Below, piece by piece: positions 42,857-52,000 of a DNA stretch of 64,000 nucleotides (its first letter is position 1; every line of letters starts with the position of its first letter). The notes beneath the pieces are model-generated. The model had not been told where the DNA came from. It saw only the letters and a list, made by a program, of their open reading frames with translations, and did not search any database. The translations under genes were made by a program, and so were the position numbers. The stretch covers positions 186,001 to 250,000 of the forward strand of contig NZ_WPIK01000006.1 of the NCBI RefSeq assembly GCF_009754915.1, given 5' to 3'. The DNA comes from Mucilaginibacter arboris. Lineage in GTDB: Bacteria; Bacteroidota; Bacteroidia; Sphingobacteriales; Sphingobacteriaceae.

Positions 42857-43828
42857 ATGAAATATCTACTCTCATTTCTTCTCCTTCTCTATTTTCTTCC
42901 TTCCCAAGCACAACTTACTTCCGGCCTTACCCAGAAACCCGATACCAGTTATACCAATTACAGTGCGTTTCAATCTACAAGAAAAAAATATCCCAATATT
43001 ATACTGGTAAAAGAAGCATCATTACCAGGCGTTCAGGAAAAACGCAACCTGGTTTATTGTAGTTTAAAGAACCGGAACTTGTACCTCGATGCTTTTTATC
43101 CGAAAGCCGGAAAAAGAAAACTTCCTGCTATTTTAATTATTTTTGGCGGCGGCTGGCGTTCCGGAAACCGCGCACAACAAATTCCGCTTGCCCAACGGCT
43201 GGCCTCAAAAGGTTATGTTTGTTTTACTGCCGATTACCGGCTTTCTACCGAAGCACTTTATCCGGCTGCCGTTTATGATTTAAAATCAGCCTTGCGCTGG
43301 ATGCACGCTAACGCAACAAAATTTAATATTGATACTACTAAAATTGCTGTTTTAGGTTTTTCTGCCGGAGGAGAACTGGCTGCCTTGTTAGGTACAACCC
43401 GACAAAATCCAGCTTTTGAAGGTTCTGATCCTTGTAATAATCAAGCTTCCAGTAATGTAAATGCTGTGGTTGATATTGATGGGATACTTTCTTTCGTTCA
43501 CCCGGAATCCGGAGAAGGAAACGATACAAAATCTATTTCGGCTTCTACTTACTGGTTTGGTTATACCAAAATGAACAATTTTAACCTGCTAAAAGAAGCA
43601 TCGCCTTTAACACACGTTGGTAAAAACACGCCGCCGTTTTTATTTCTGAACAGTTCTGTTGATCGGATGCATGCCGGACGTGATGATTTCCGGAAGATAT
43701 TAGACGAGTACCATATTTATTCTGAAGTTCATTCCTTTCCAGATTCGCCACATGGATTTTGTATGTTTGAACCTTGGTTTACGCCAACTGTAGATTATAT
43801 TGTTGGGTTTTTGGGGAAGGTGCTTTGA
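42857..43828 (+). CDS. Exported alpha/beta hydrolase (esterase/lipase-like)
   Basis: The 323-residue protein has a signal peptide (FLPSQAQ) and an alpha/beta hydrolase fold. The oxyanion segment is IIFGGGWRSGN, the nucleophile is in LGFSAGGELAALLG, and the catalytic His is probably in DSPHGFCMFEPW near the C-terminus. It is closest in appearance to BD-FAE/xylan acetyl-esterase-like enzymes. Two exact 12-mers lie inside (43008-43019 and 43590-43601, both encoding KEAS). A repeat element starts 12 bp after the stop. Confidence 0.88.
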   Translation: MKYLLSFLLLLYFLPSQAQLTSGLTQKPDTSYTNYSAFQSTRKKYPNIILVKEASLPGVQEKRNLVYCSLKNRNLYLDAFYPKAGKRKLPAILIIFGGGWRSGNRAQQIPLAQRLASKGYVCFTADYRLSTEALYPAAVYDLKSALRWMHANATKFNIDTTKIAVLGFSAGGELAALLGTTRQNPAFEGSDPCNNQASSNVNAVVDIDGILSFVHPESGEGNDTKSISASTYWFGYTKMNNFNLLKEASPLTHVGKNTPPFLFLNSSVDRMHAGRDDFRKILDEYHIYSEVHSFPDSPHGFCMFEPWFTPTVDYIVGFLGKVL

Positions 43829-43840
43829 GGAGAAGCAGTA

Positions 43841-44410
43841 GAAGTTGTTTAAACTTTTAGGGCTCCGTTTAAACCTGCACAGGAAGCATCGACACCAAGA
43901 ACCAAAACCTAAAGATTAACATTTTTAGGTGATAAAAGAAGCATCGGCCCAAAAAATCAAAACCGGAGCATTAAGGCCTGTTTAAAATTTATTCCGTAAC
44001 TTTTGTGTGCCCCTTTTTTTGGCTAAAGCCGTTCCCTGCGTTTCTACCACCACGGCCCGAAGGCAGTGGCAATTTTAAAGCGTGTTTTTTACAACAGATC
44101 TTTGTTTACTAATGCTGAATTGGCCCTGTGCGGACAGGACGTATAGTCAGGTTCAAATTCCGGTTGCCACGGCCTTCAGGCCGTGGACAAAGGATAACAG
44201 GCAACCGGCTTTAGCCAAAAAACCAAAAACACAAAAAATGATGGCATCAAAGAAGCATCAAAAAAAGACAAAATTTGAACAGGCCCTAACATTTTCAGGT
44301 GATAAAAGAAGCATCAACCTAAAAAACCAAAACCCCATGATTAAGATTTTTAGGTGGTAAAAGAAGCATTAATTCAAAAAACAGGGGCAGAAAAAAGTTT
44401 AAACAACTTC
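43841..44410. repeat. 570-bp element with inverted ends and a nested second element
   Basis: Left end GAAGTTGTTTAAACTTTT (43841) and right end AAAAGTTTAAACAACTTC (to 44410) are inverted. Inside are 12-mers at 43933, 44247 (variant), 44303 and 44358, three of them preceded by a TTTTTAGG-type block. Nested at 43976-44286 is copy B of the ~318-bp REP-bearing element found at 12855-13172. The gap 43829-44428 contains nothing else. Confidence 0.75.
43976..44286. repeat. About 310-bp palindromic element, copy B
   Basis: Begins CCTGTTTAAAATTTATTCCG and ends AAAATTTGAACAGG. It carries GGCTAAAGCC, a damaged REP (GGCCCGAAGGC), GGCCTTCAGGCC and GGCTTTAGCC in inverted order. Most of the sequence matches copy A at 12855-13172. 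Confidence 0.75.
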
Positions 44411-44428
44411 GTAGTTTAAAAACAATGT

Positions 44429-44515
44429 TCAGCGAAGTTTTAATATTGCATTTCCACTTTTTTGCCAATAAGCAAGATCAACAATTGCTTCTGCCGTAAA
44501 ATTTACGGCTTCCAT
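44429..44515 (-). pseudogene. Truncated YoeB/Txe-type toxin
   Basis: Overlapping the antitoxin stop, an ATG at 44515 opens MEAVNFTAEAIVDLAYWQKSGNAILKLR before a TGA. This is the N-terminus of a YoeB/Txe-like mRNA interferase (pattern ...DLxYWKKSGNKxILKKI...). The remaining ~55 residues are missing. The inverted end of the 570-bp element lies 18 bp beyond the stop, so insertion of that element most likely removed or displaced the rest. The catalytic C-terminal residues are absent, so it should be inactive. Confidence 0.65.
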
Positions 44516-44721
44516 ATATCATCCAAATTAACCTTTGTTACTTCACCGGCCTCCATTTGTTCAATAGACTTTTTTAAATGATCAGCATTGGCAGATGTTG
44601 ATAGTAAGTATTTCGTGTCATCTACCTCATCGCTTTTATACTCTACGTACAAAGCATCTAAAAAAAGCCGGATAGCAGTGTCCTGATCAGTATTAGCAGT
44701 ATGTATTGTTATGGTTGCCAT
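44503..44721 (-). CDS. Antitoxin-like small protein (DUF2683-type)
   Basis: The 72-residue protein (TITIHTANTDQDTAIRLFLDALYVEYKSDEVDDTKYLLSTSANADHLKKSIEQMEAG) matches small antitoxins paired with YoeB/Txe-like toxins in Bacteroidota. The overlap with the truncated toxin frame at its 3' end supports this. It may persist as an orphan antitoxin that could counter a related toxin elsewhere. The family label is a best guess. Confidence 0.65.
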   Translation of the reverse strand: MATITIHTANTDQDTAIRLFLDALYVEYKSDEVDDTKYLLSTSANADHLKKSIEQMEAGEVTKVNLDDIWKP

Positions 44722-44803
44722 AGTAACAAATATATGTAATTCGATTTGCAGTTAGAGTACTTTTCCTTGTCGTATTTCTTACCGAAGTTATGTTGTAAAC
44801 TTA

Positions 44804-45020
44804 GAGGTTGTTTAAACTTTTTGGGGCCATTTAAATTTGGTTCTTCGGCATGCCCAGGTTTAGTGCCCATGCTTCTTTTACCGGGTAAAATTGGTGTTTA
44901 CATTTAATCACTAAAGACCTATAAGGTTTTGAAAACCTTATAGGTCTTTAGTGATTTTTAGGCGATAAAAGAAGCATCGGCCCCAAAAAAGAGGGCCAGA
45001 AAAAAAGTTTAAACAACTTC
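44804..45020. repeat. 217-bp element with inverted ends and inner 25-bp palindrome
   Basis: Ends GAGGTTGTTTAAACTTTTT (44804) and AAAAAGTTTAAACAACTTC (to 45020) match those of the 570-bp element. 12-mers at 44869-44880 (-) and 44966-44977 (+) form an inner inverted pair. At the centre is a perfect 25-bp palindrome with 1-nt spacer (44906-44956; CCTATAAGG core). The rest of the gap 44722-45136 shows nothing I can name. Confidence 0.75.
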
Positions 45021-45136
45021 TTAATTAAAGTGATTTTAAATCATGGTTGCAAAGGTTTTTTGAGGGGAAAACGTAGTTTCCTATAACATCATTTAAAAAA
45101 CTACATTTATAGTGTTTAAATTATCAATCCAAGTAA

Positions 45137-45556
45137 ATGTTAAAAACGCCACCTGATACATCAACAGAGAACCAACCTCTAAAACAAGCAAATGCCAGTG
45201 ATCATTTAGCAAATGAAAGAACTTTTCTGGCTTGGATAAGGACCAGCATTGCCATTATGGGATTTGGCTTTGTTGTAGTAAAGTTTACGCTTTTTATCAG
45301 GCAATTATCTTATGCTTTAGGCGATAAAAATCCTGCCATTGCTGGCAAAGGTTACTCTTCTGTTATCGGGATACTCCTGGTTGCCGTAGGTGCAATTTTA
45401 GCATTATTAGCTTATATCAGATATAGAAATATTGAACAACAGCTGAACGGTAAAAAGTATTATCCTTCGTTCTGGCTTTCGCTTGTGTTAACAATTGCAT
45501 TAGTTGTTGTCAGCATCCTTTTGATTTGGTATTTATTGCCCAGCATTACGTTTTAA
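45137..45556 (+). CDS. YidH/DUF202 family membrane protein
   Basis: The 139-residue protein has the DUF202 signature DHLANERTFLAWIRTSIAIMGFGFVVVKF followed by two more membrane helices. The family is widespread in inner membranes, has no settled function, and is related to the transmembrane part of yeast vacuolar transporter chaperones. It is a single-gene unit flanked by repeats. Confidence 0.9.
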   Translation: MLKTPPDTSTENQPLKQANASDHLANERTFLAWIRTSIAIMGFGFVVVKFTLFIRQLSYALGDKNPAIAGKGYSSVIGILLVAVGAILALLAYIRYRNIEQQLNGKKYYPSFWLSLVLTIALVVVSILLIWYLLPSITF

Positions 45557-45617
45557 ACGTACCGGATTGATAAACTATGTTATTGATTTTTTAACCTTAA
45601 AACAATACATACTTCTT

Positions 45618-46271
45618 TTATCCCATCAATTCCTTCATCAATTTATCAAATGCTTCTTTTAGCCCGATATAATTTTGTTCTAATTGCGTAACACGTGCTT
45701 CCAGTTCGCTTACCGATCTGCGTGCCGGTTCCTGCGGCGTTTCTTCTTCCTCAAACTCAATTTCCCCGCCTAAAAGATGCGCAAAACGGACTTCTTTTTG
45801 TCCGCTGCGGCGCGGTAATTGTTTTACAAAAGGTATTTCAGGCTGAGAAAGCTTTTCTAAAACCGATTGTACTTCTTCTATCGACCCAAATTCATACAAC
45901 CTGCCCGAATTGGTGTTGAGTTCGCCCGGCGTTTGCGGACCGCGTAAAATTAATAAACAGATAATTGCAACTTCAGCAGGAACAACCGGAAAAACGATGG
46001 CAAAGCTATGTTTGTACTTTACGGAACGGATAGAACCGCCGGTTGCAGTAGAAACCAAGCCTTTTTTCTTTAATAAATTTAAAGCTAAAACCACCGTTTC
46101 TTCATCATAATCTACCACAGGTTTTCGCGATGATTTCTGGTTGCAAGCAATAGTTAAGCTGTTTAAAGTCATGGGATAATAATCGGGCGTGGTTTTGCTT
46201 TTTTCCATCAAAACGCCCAGAACGCGCAGTTCTTCGGGAGATAATACAGGCAAAGTAGTAGGTGAATCCAT
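45618..46271 (-). CDS. YceH/DUF480 family protein
   Basis: The 217-residue protein begins LPVLSPEELRVLGVLMEKSKTTPDYYPMTLNSLTIACNQKSSRKPV, the hallmark of the YceH family, which folds as two winged helices. A C-terminal coiled-coil-like stretch follows (SVSELEARVTQLEQNYIGLKEAFDKL). Function is unknown. An exact 12-mer (45650-45661) encodes KEAF within the coiled coil and a T variant overlaps the stop codon (45609-45620). Confidence 0.9.
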   Translation of the reverse strand: MDSPTTLPVLSPEELRVLGVLMEKSKTTPDYYPMTLNSLTIACNQKSSRKPVVDYDEETVVLALNLLKKKGLVSTATGGSIRSVKYKHSFAIVFPVVPAEVAIICLLILRGPQTPGELNTNSGRLYEFGSIEEVQSVLEKLSQPEIPFVKQLPRRSGQKEVRFAHLLGGEIEFEEEETPQEPARRSVSELEARVTQLEQNYIGLKEAFDKLMKELMG

Positions 46272-46432
46272 TTTTTAAAAGTAATGATCTGTTTGATCGT
46301 ACAAAACCCAAGTTTCAATTTTTATCCAAATTCAATTTTTAGGACGATAAAAACAGCATTGCCCATTCACTTTTTCTTCCTCAAACACAAAAACTACCTT
46401 TCTTTTTTTGTGTTCAATTTAAAAGAAGTTTT

Positions 46433-47056
46433 ATGTCGATAGAAGATAAAAACATACCCGAACAGCAAAAAGGGAACCAGGTAGATGTTATACACGAGGA
46501 AACTTTAAAAAGCCGGGAAGAAGCTGAAAAACTTTTTGAAACAGTAAAAAAAAGGCTGCTTAATATTTCCCATTGGGGAGAAATTGCCAGCGGTTTTTCG
46601 TCCGGGTTTCAATTAACCAATAGCAATGGTTTGGAAGTTGACCGGCCGGCACAGGAAGGCGATTGTTTTAAAATCCATATCCCTGCACCCGGGCCGGATA
46701 GTGGCAACGGAGATGACTGGGTGAAAATAGAAGCCATTCAGGATGAAACAGATCAAGCGGCTGATGTACAGGTTGTTTCTATCCGCGTACGGCCTTCTTC
46801 CAATCCTCAAAACCCTAATCAGAATGTAGCACATTTTTTTCATGAAGATGCCACCAGTACGTTTATAGTGAAGCGAAAAGGAAATACCGTAAGCGCAGAA
46901 GTACATAGCCGCAATGAAGTTCCGAACCTGAAAGCAAACAGGTTTTGGGATACCATCAGGCATACAGTTGTTGCCTTGGGCGCAATACTTGGTTTTTCAA
47001 ACCACCAGTGGAAAAACCTGGTTGAAGGGTTGATCGAGCCAAAAAAAGACAGCTAA
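46433..47056 (+). CDS. Unknown 207-residue cytosolic protein
   Basis: I do not recognise this protein. It has no signal peptide or clear membrane segment. The first ~55 residues are charged and helical (EETLKSREEAEKLFETVKKRLLNI). A beta-rich middle follows (GDCFKIHIPAPGPDSGNGDDWVKIEAI). Its stop codon TAA is the first triplet of an exact 12-mer (47054-47065). A 12-mer of AC type lies upstream (46348-46359) after a TTTTTAGG block. Confidence 0.6.
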   Translation: MSIEDKNIPEQQKGNQVDVIHEETLKSREEAEKLFETVKKRLLNISHWGEIASGFSSGFQLTNSNGLEVDRPAQEGDCFKIHIPAPGPDSGNGDDWVKIEAIQDETDQAADVQVVSIRVRPSSNPQNPNQNVAHFFHEDATSTFIVKRKGNTVSAEVHSRNEVPNLKANRFWDTIRHTVVALGAILGFSNHQWKNLVEGLIEPKKDS

Positions 47057-47079
47057 AAGAAGCATCAGAAAAGGACGGT

Positions 47080-47424
47080 TTATTTTAAAAAACCCTTTTC
47101 TTTTTCAGGTTGCTTTTGCACGCCAACTTCTACCAGTTCGTGCTCCTCTTCTACCGTTTCTGTTTTAGTGGCATAATTTAATTTCCTGAAACGCCAGATG
47201 GCAAAAGCAGGTTCCTGGTAACGGCCAATCAGCTTAAAATATTTAGGGAAATTGTGCACTTCTTCCAGCAAAACACCGGTTACAATCCCTTTATTGTCTA
47301 GAATTTCGCGGATGGTATATTCTTTATCTTTAGTGACCCAGATTTCAAAATCCTTGCGTATTTCTTCTGCCTTTTCCGGATCAATTGTAGCATTAATGCA
47401 AATTACTTTGTCGCCTGGTTTCAT
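47080..47424 (-). CDS. Unknown 114-residue protein
   Basis: I do not recognise a family. The first ~75 residues (KPGDKVICINATIDPEKAEEIRKDFEIWVTKDKEYTIREILDN) look like a small SH3-like beta fold. The C-terminal ~30 residues are acidic and probably flexible. It is convergent with the preceding unknown gene, with a 23-bp gap that contains the 12-mer. No signal peptide. Confidence 0.6.
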   Translation of the reverse strand: MKPGDKVICINATIDPEKAEEIRKDFEIWVTKDKEYTIREILDNKGIVTGVLLEEVHNFPKYFKLIGRYQEPAFAIWRFRKLNYATKTETVEEEHELVEVGVQKQPEKEKGFLK

Positions 47425-47520
47425 TGTTTATTTTTTGTTCCGCCATACAAAGTTATTGGTTCGTCTTATTATTCCCGCTATTTTTATGTCGATTTTTATC
47501 GCATAAAAACAGCATTGATT

Positions 47521-49008
47521 TTAAACGCTAGCTAAATGCGGTACAACCTTTTCTATCGCTATAAAATCTTCTTTGGGCGAATCGCAGGTTGGGCATTGAT
47601 AAGTAACCAGATCTGTAAAATTAGTTCCTGCAGATATGCTGTTCAGTTCATCTCCCCAAAATTGATCGTAAATAGTGAGGCAGTTTTTGCATTGATAAAC
47701 GAAGTATATTGCTGCATCCGCAGATATTTCCTCCGCAATAATTTCATTTAATGCTGATAAATTATGATCATTTTGCAACTCATAATAATAGTTGCATAAA
47801 GCGATCAACTCAGGGCCAAGCTGTTCTTCCTGCAAATTGATTTTATAAACAACAAATTCTTTAGTGTTTGGATTGAAGTCCCGCGTATGCAAAATTTCAA
47901 AAAGCGCCTGTTCCTGGTCAGAAGTACTTAGTAGCTTTCGAATAATAACAGAACCGAACAAGCCAGATTTAAGATGTGTTTTTATGGCGAAACAAAGCCG
48001 GTAAGTGCGCAAATCGGCTTCTTCAAACTGCCTGACCAGTTCCTGTTTTAAACGCAAACCTTCGGCACACAAATTTTCCAGTTGCCAGTTTAATTCGTTG
48101 GAAGCATGACGAACATTTATTCTGTATTGATCCAGGATTTTTCCCCAATATTTACGGTCTGCCGGTTCAATTCCTTTAACAACCAATGATTTCCAAGGTG
48201 TAATATGCAATTGGCCGATGCGGGTTTTCAAACAGATTTTACAAATATCTTTTAAAAGATCGATGCTAAAAGATTCATTCCGGCGGTAAATCCCCAGCCA
48301 AAGTTTATTGTTTCCATAACGGTTAAACCCTTCGTAATAAGGTAATTGAAAGTCTGGCAGTTTTAATTGCTGTTGAATCGGCTGGATGGCCATGCTGTTT
48401 TTAGCAGCTGTTTTTTCGTAAAGCAACTCGGCATTAATATTTTGCTGATCATAAAACAAATTTTTGTTCTCCAATATCTGTCTTTCAATATTTTTACTGA
48501 TTTCGGAAATATCTTCCGAATAAATTAATGAAGGCCAGCAATACAACTGGTTTGTTTTGGGAAAACGGACATACAAGAACCAGTAATTGCTAACTTCCGA
48601 AGAAACAAAATTTAAATTGCCGGTAAAAAACGGAACAAAAGTTTGGTTGCTGCCAATCAGGTTAATTTTAAGTTTTGGGCGGAAATAAAATAAATCAAAA
48701 ATATCTTTAAAAACGCCTTCGCTCAACCAATTTGGATTATCAAAAATATCATCAGTAACGTACGAACTCATGATATTTGGATATTCATCTGAATCCATTT
48801 CATAATGAATATCGGCCATTAGCAATTCATGGTTCAAATCGTCCAGCTGTGCTTCTTTTACCTTAAAAAAAAGCTGCTGCCGGTTACCAAAAACAATATC
48901 AGTTGCACCAGATTTTTCAGCAATATTTAAAGCTTCCTGCAAATCTCCGGGAGAAATAATTCCGCCTGACAAATTAATCTTCATCGTAAATTCGGTAGCA
49001 TTTTCCAT
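47521..49008 (-). CDS. Rubredoxin-domain protein with nitrite/sulfite-reductase-like N-terminus
   Basis: The 495-residue protein ends in a rubredoxin-type iron site (YQCKNCLTIYDQFWGD... and YQCPTCDSPKEDF). The N-terminus (INLSGGIISPGDLQEALNIAEKSGATDIVFGNRQQLFF) looks like the ferredoxin-like half-domain of nitrite/sulfite reductases, but I see no siroheme Cys set. It starts 4 bp after the nitrate reductase gene and is probably its electron carrier or partner. This gene is common in Bacteroidota nitrate clusters. Function is inferred from position. Confidence 0.75.
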   Translation of the reverse strand: MENATEFTMKINLSGGIISPGDLQEALNIAEKSGATDIVFGNRQQLFFKVKEAQLDDLNHELLMADIHYEMDSDEYPNIMSSYVTDDIFDNPNWLSEGVFKDIFDLFYFRPKLKINLIGSNQTFVPFFTGNLNFVSSEVSNYWFLYVRFPKTNQLYCWPSLIYSEDISEISKNIERQILENKNLFYDQQNINAELLYEKTAAKNSMAIQPIQQQLKLPDFQLPYYEGFNRYGNNKLWLGIYRRNESFSIDLLKDICKICLKTRIGQLHITPWKSLVVKGIEPADRKYWGKILDQYRINVRHASNELNWQLENLCAEGLRLKQELVRQFEEADLRTYRLCFAIKTHLKSGLFGSVIIRKLLSTSDQEQALFEILHTRDFNPNTKEFVVYKINLQEEQLGPELIALCNYYYELQNDHNLSALNEIIAEEISADAAIYFVYQCKNCLTIYDQFWGDELNSISAGTNFTDLVTYQCPTCDSPKEDFIAIEKVVPHLASV

Positions 49009-49012
49009 CGTT

Positions 49013-52000
49013 TCAACCTGCTTTTTCTAATAATTCAGCTTCTAAATATTCTTCTAAAATCCGTTTTACTTCCGGCCTGCACGAGCCGCAACCTGTTCCG
49101 GCACCAGTGGTTTCACTCAGTTCTTTCAGTTCTGTACAGCCGGATTTTATTTTATTACAGATATTTTCTGCTCCTACATTATTGCAGCTGCAAACTAATT
49201 TTCCTAAAACCGGCTCGGCTTTTTTACCGCTCCGAAGTAGTTGCAGGCGTTTATCGCTCAACTCTGTTTTGTTTGCAATCAATTCTTTAAATTCCAGGAA
49301 TTCACTTTTATCGCCAATTAAAATTGTACCAACCAATTTATCTTGATGGATGACACATTTTTTATAATAGCGTTTGGCTTTATCAATAAAAACGATTTCT
49401 TCATAATCGCTTCCTTCTGGGCATTCTGTTGTACCAATACTACATAAATCAAATCCATGAATTTTAATAATGTTCATGAGTAAACTTCCCTGATAATAAC
49501 TGGCAATATCGCCGCTTAAATAGCGTGCAACCACCTGTGCTTGTTGCTCTGCAGCGGCAGTTACACCATATAATATTCCATCAAATTCTGCAATTTCTCC
49601 GATTGCATATACATCCGGATCGTTGGTTTGCAGCCGTTCATTTACAATTACGCCGCGTTTATAGGTTAAGCCACAATCGCGTGCCAGTTCTAAGTTTGGT
49701 GTGGTGCCTATAGCAAGGATCATGGCATCGCAATTAATTTTACGACCACTTCTTAAACCAACTCCGGTTAATTTGGATCGGCCATAAAACAACTGGATTT
49801 CATCATTGTAAAAAATATCGCAACCCTGGTCCACCATTTCTTCATGCAGCAACTGGCTTCCTAAAGTATCTAATTGCCGACTTAAAAAACGGGAGATACG
49901 TTGTACAATCGTTATGCGGATACCGATTTCCCGAAGCGAAGCAGCCATTTCCAAGCCCAGTAATCCACCACCCACAATTACCACATGGCCGTTTTTAGGA
50001 GCATGTTGTTTGAAATTATCAGCATCATTTCGGTTACGCATGGTAAAAATACCAGGCAAAGAAGGCACATTTTTTGGAACAGAAGCGCTGCTTCCTGTTG
50101 CCATAATCAGCACATCATAAGTAGTTTTTATTCCGCGCGAATCAATTACAAACTTATTTGCACGGTCAACTTTTTCAACGCTTATGCCACGAAGCAGGCG
50201 GATATTATAATCCGGTTCTTCCTCGTCCGTCATCTTGACGAGCTGCTGCCAGGTTTGCTCTCCGCTGATATAATCCGGCAACATTACGCGGTTATAAAAA
50301 GGATGGTTTTCTTTACTAAAAATGATAATTTCATCATCCTGGTTCAGTTCCCGGTAAGATTTTACAAAACCAAAAGCACCTGCTCCAGCACCAATAATTA
50401 CAATGCGCTGAACAGGTTTTTTATATTTTGAAACGCTAACGGCGCAAAATTTAAAATCTGGTTCTTTGGAAACCGGATCAACCAGATCATTAGTAACGTT
50501 GTTAGCCCTGTTAAGGTCGCTGTTTAAGATTTTGCCCCAATGCATCGGCAAAAAAACTACGTCTTTTTTTATGTTGGAAGTAAGCTTTGCTTTTACGCGA
50601 ACTTCTCCGCGGCGCGATTTGATCGTTACCAAATCATGATCTGCTAAATTTAATTCCGCAGCATCTTGAGGATGAATTTCTAAGTAAGGTTCGGAAATAT
50701 GCTTATTTAATTTACTTACTTTTCCGGTTTTGCTCATGGTATGCCATTGATCGCGAATGCGGCCAGTGGTTAACACAAATGGGAAATCGGCATCAGGTTG
50801 TTCGCTTGCAAAACCATCTAATACTGTTTTTATCACTGCTTTTTTTGAAGGCGTATAAAAACGGTTATCGGTAAATAAACGGACAGTTCCCTGCTGCAAA
50901 CTTTTTTTGCGGTACGGCCACTGAACTGTTTTTTGTGCTTTTAAAATGCTGTAATCTAAAGCACTGATATCAATGTTGGTTTTTGCAGTAAGCTTGGTAT
51001 GTTCCTTAAAAATCTCTGATGCTGATGCAAAATCAAAACCTTTAAAGTTCATTTTACGGGCAAAACGACAAATAATTTCTGCATCCGGCAAAGCTTCTCC
51101 CGGCGGTTCTATAATTTTAGGTAGATAACTGATGCGCCTTTCTGAATTGGTCATCGTTCCTTCCTTTTCCGTCCATCCGGCAGCCGGAAAAACTACATCC
51201 GCAAATTTTAATGTTTCCGGTTTATTGCTAATTTCCTGCACTACCACAAATTTTGCTTTTTTCAAAGCTTCTTCGGCCAAACGAACATTTGGCATACTGG
51301 TTAACGGATTGGTGCAAATAATCCAGATAGCTTTTAAGCGGCCATCATTTAAAGCTTCAAAAATTTCTGTTGCAGTAAAACCAGGATTTGGAGAGATAAC
51401 AGTTCCTCCCCAAAAATTCTGTACTTCCTGCCGGTGCTGCTGATTACTAAGTTCACGATGGCCGGGAAGCAGATTAGCCATTCCGCCAACTTCGCGGCCG
51501 CCCATTGCGTTTGGCTGGCCAGTTAAAGAAAACGGACCAGAACCAGGTTTACCAATTTTGCCGGTAATCAGGTTTAGGTTGATAAGACTTAAATTTTTAT
51601 TTACCCCGATAGCACTTTGGTTTAAACCCATCGTCCACATCGAAATAAACCCTTTGGCTTCGCCGATATATTTTGCGGCTAAATGGATGGATACTTCTTT
51701 TATGCCACAAATTTCAGCGGCTTCGCTAATCGTTTTACCAAAAACACTTTCAGCATAAGCCTCGAAACCTTCTGTGTGCTTAGCAATAAAATCGGCATCG
51801 GTATAACCATTTTCAATCAGTAAACGACCGATGGCATGATTTAAAATAATATCTGTTCCGGGATTAATTTGCAGGTGCAGATCTGCTAATGAACAAGAAT
51901 CGGTTATGCGAGGATCAACTACAATAATTTTAATTTCCGGATTTGCTGCTTTGTGTGCTTCTACCCGTCGCCATAAAATCGGATGGCACCAGGCTGGGTT

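Noticed and set aside
44082-44360. 92-codon ORF in the 570-bp element
   Set aside because: It translates the repeat itself (REPs and 12-mers) and has no homologous frame in copy A.
43926-44369. Regularly recurring TTTTTAGG plus 12-mer resembling a CRISPR array
   Set aside because: Spacing is irregular, units also occur singly and inverted throughout the window, and no cas genes are present.
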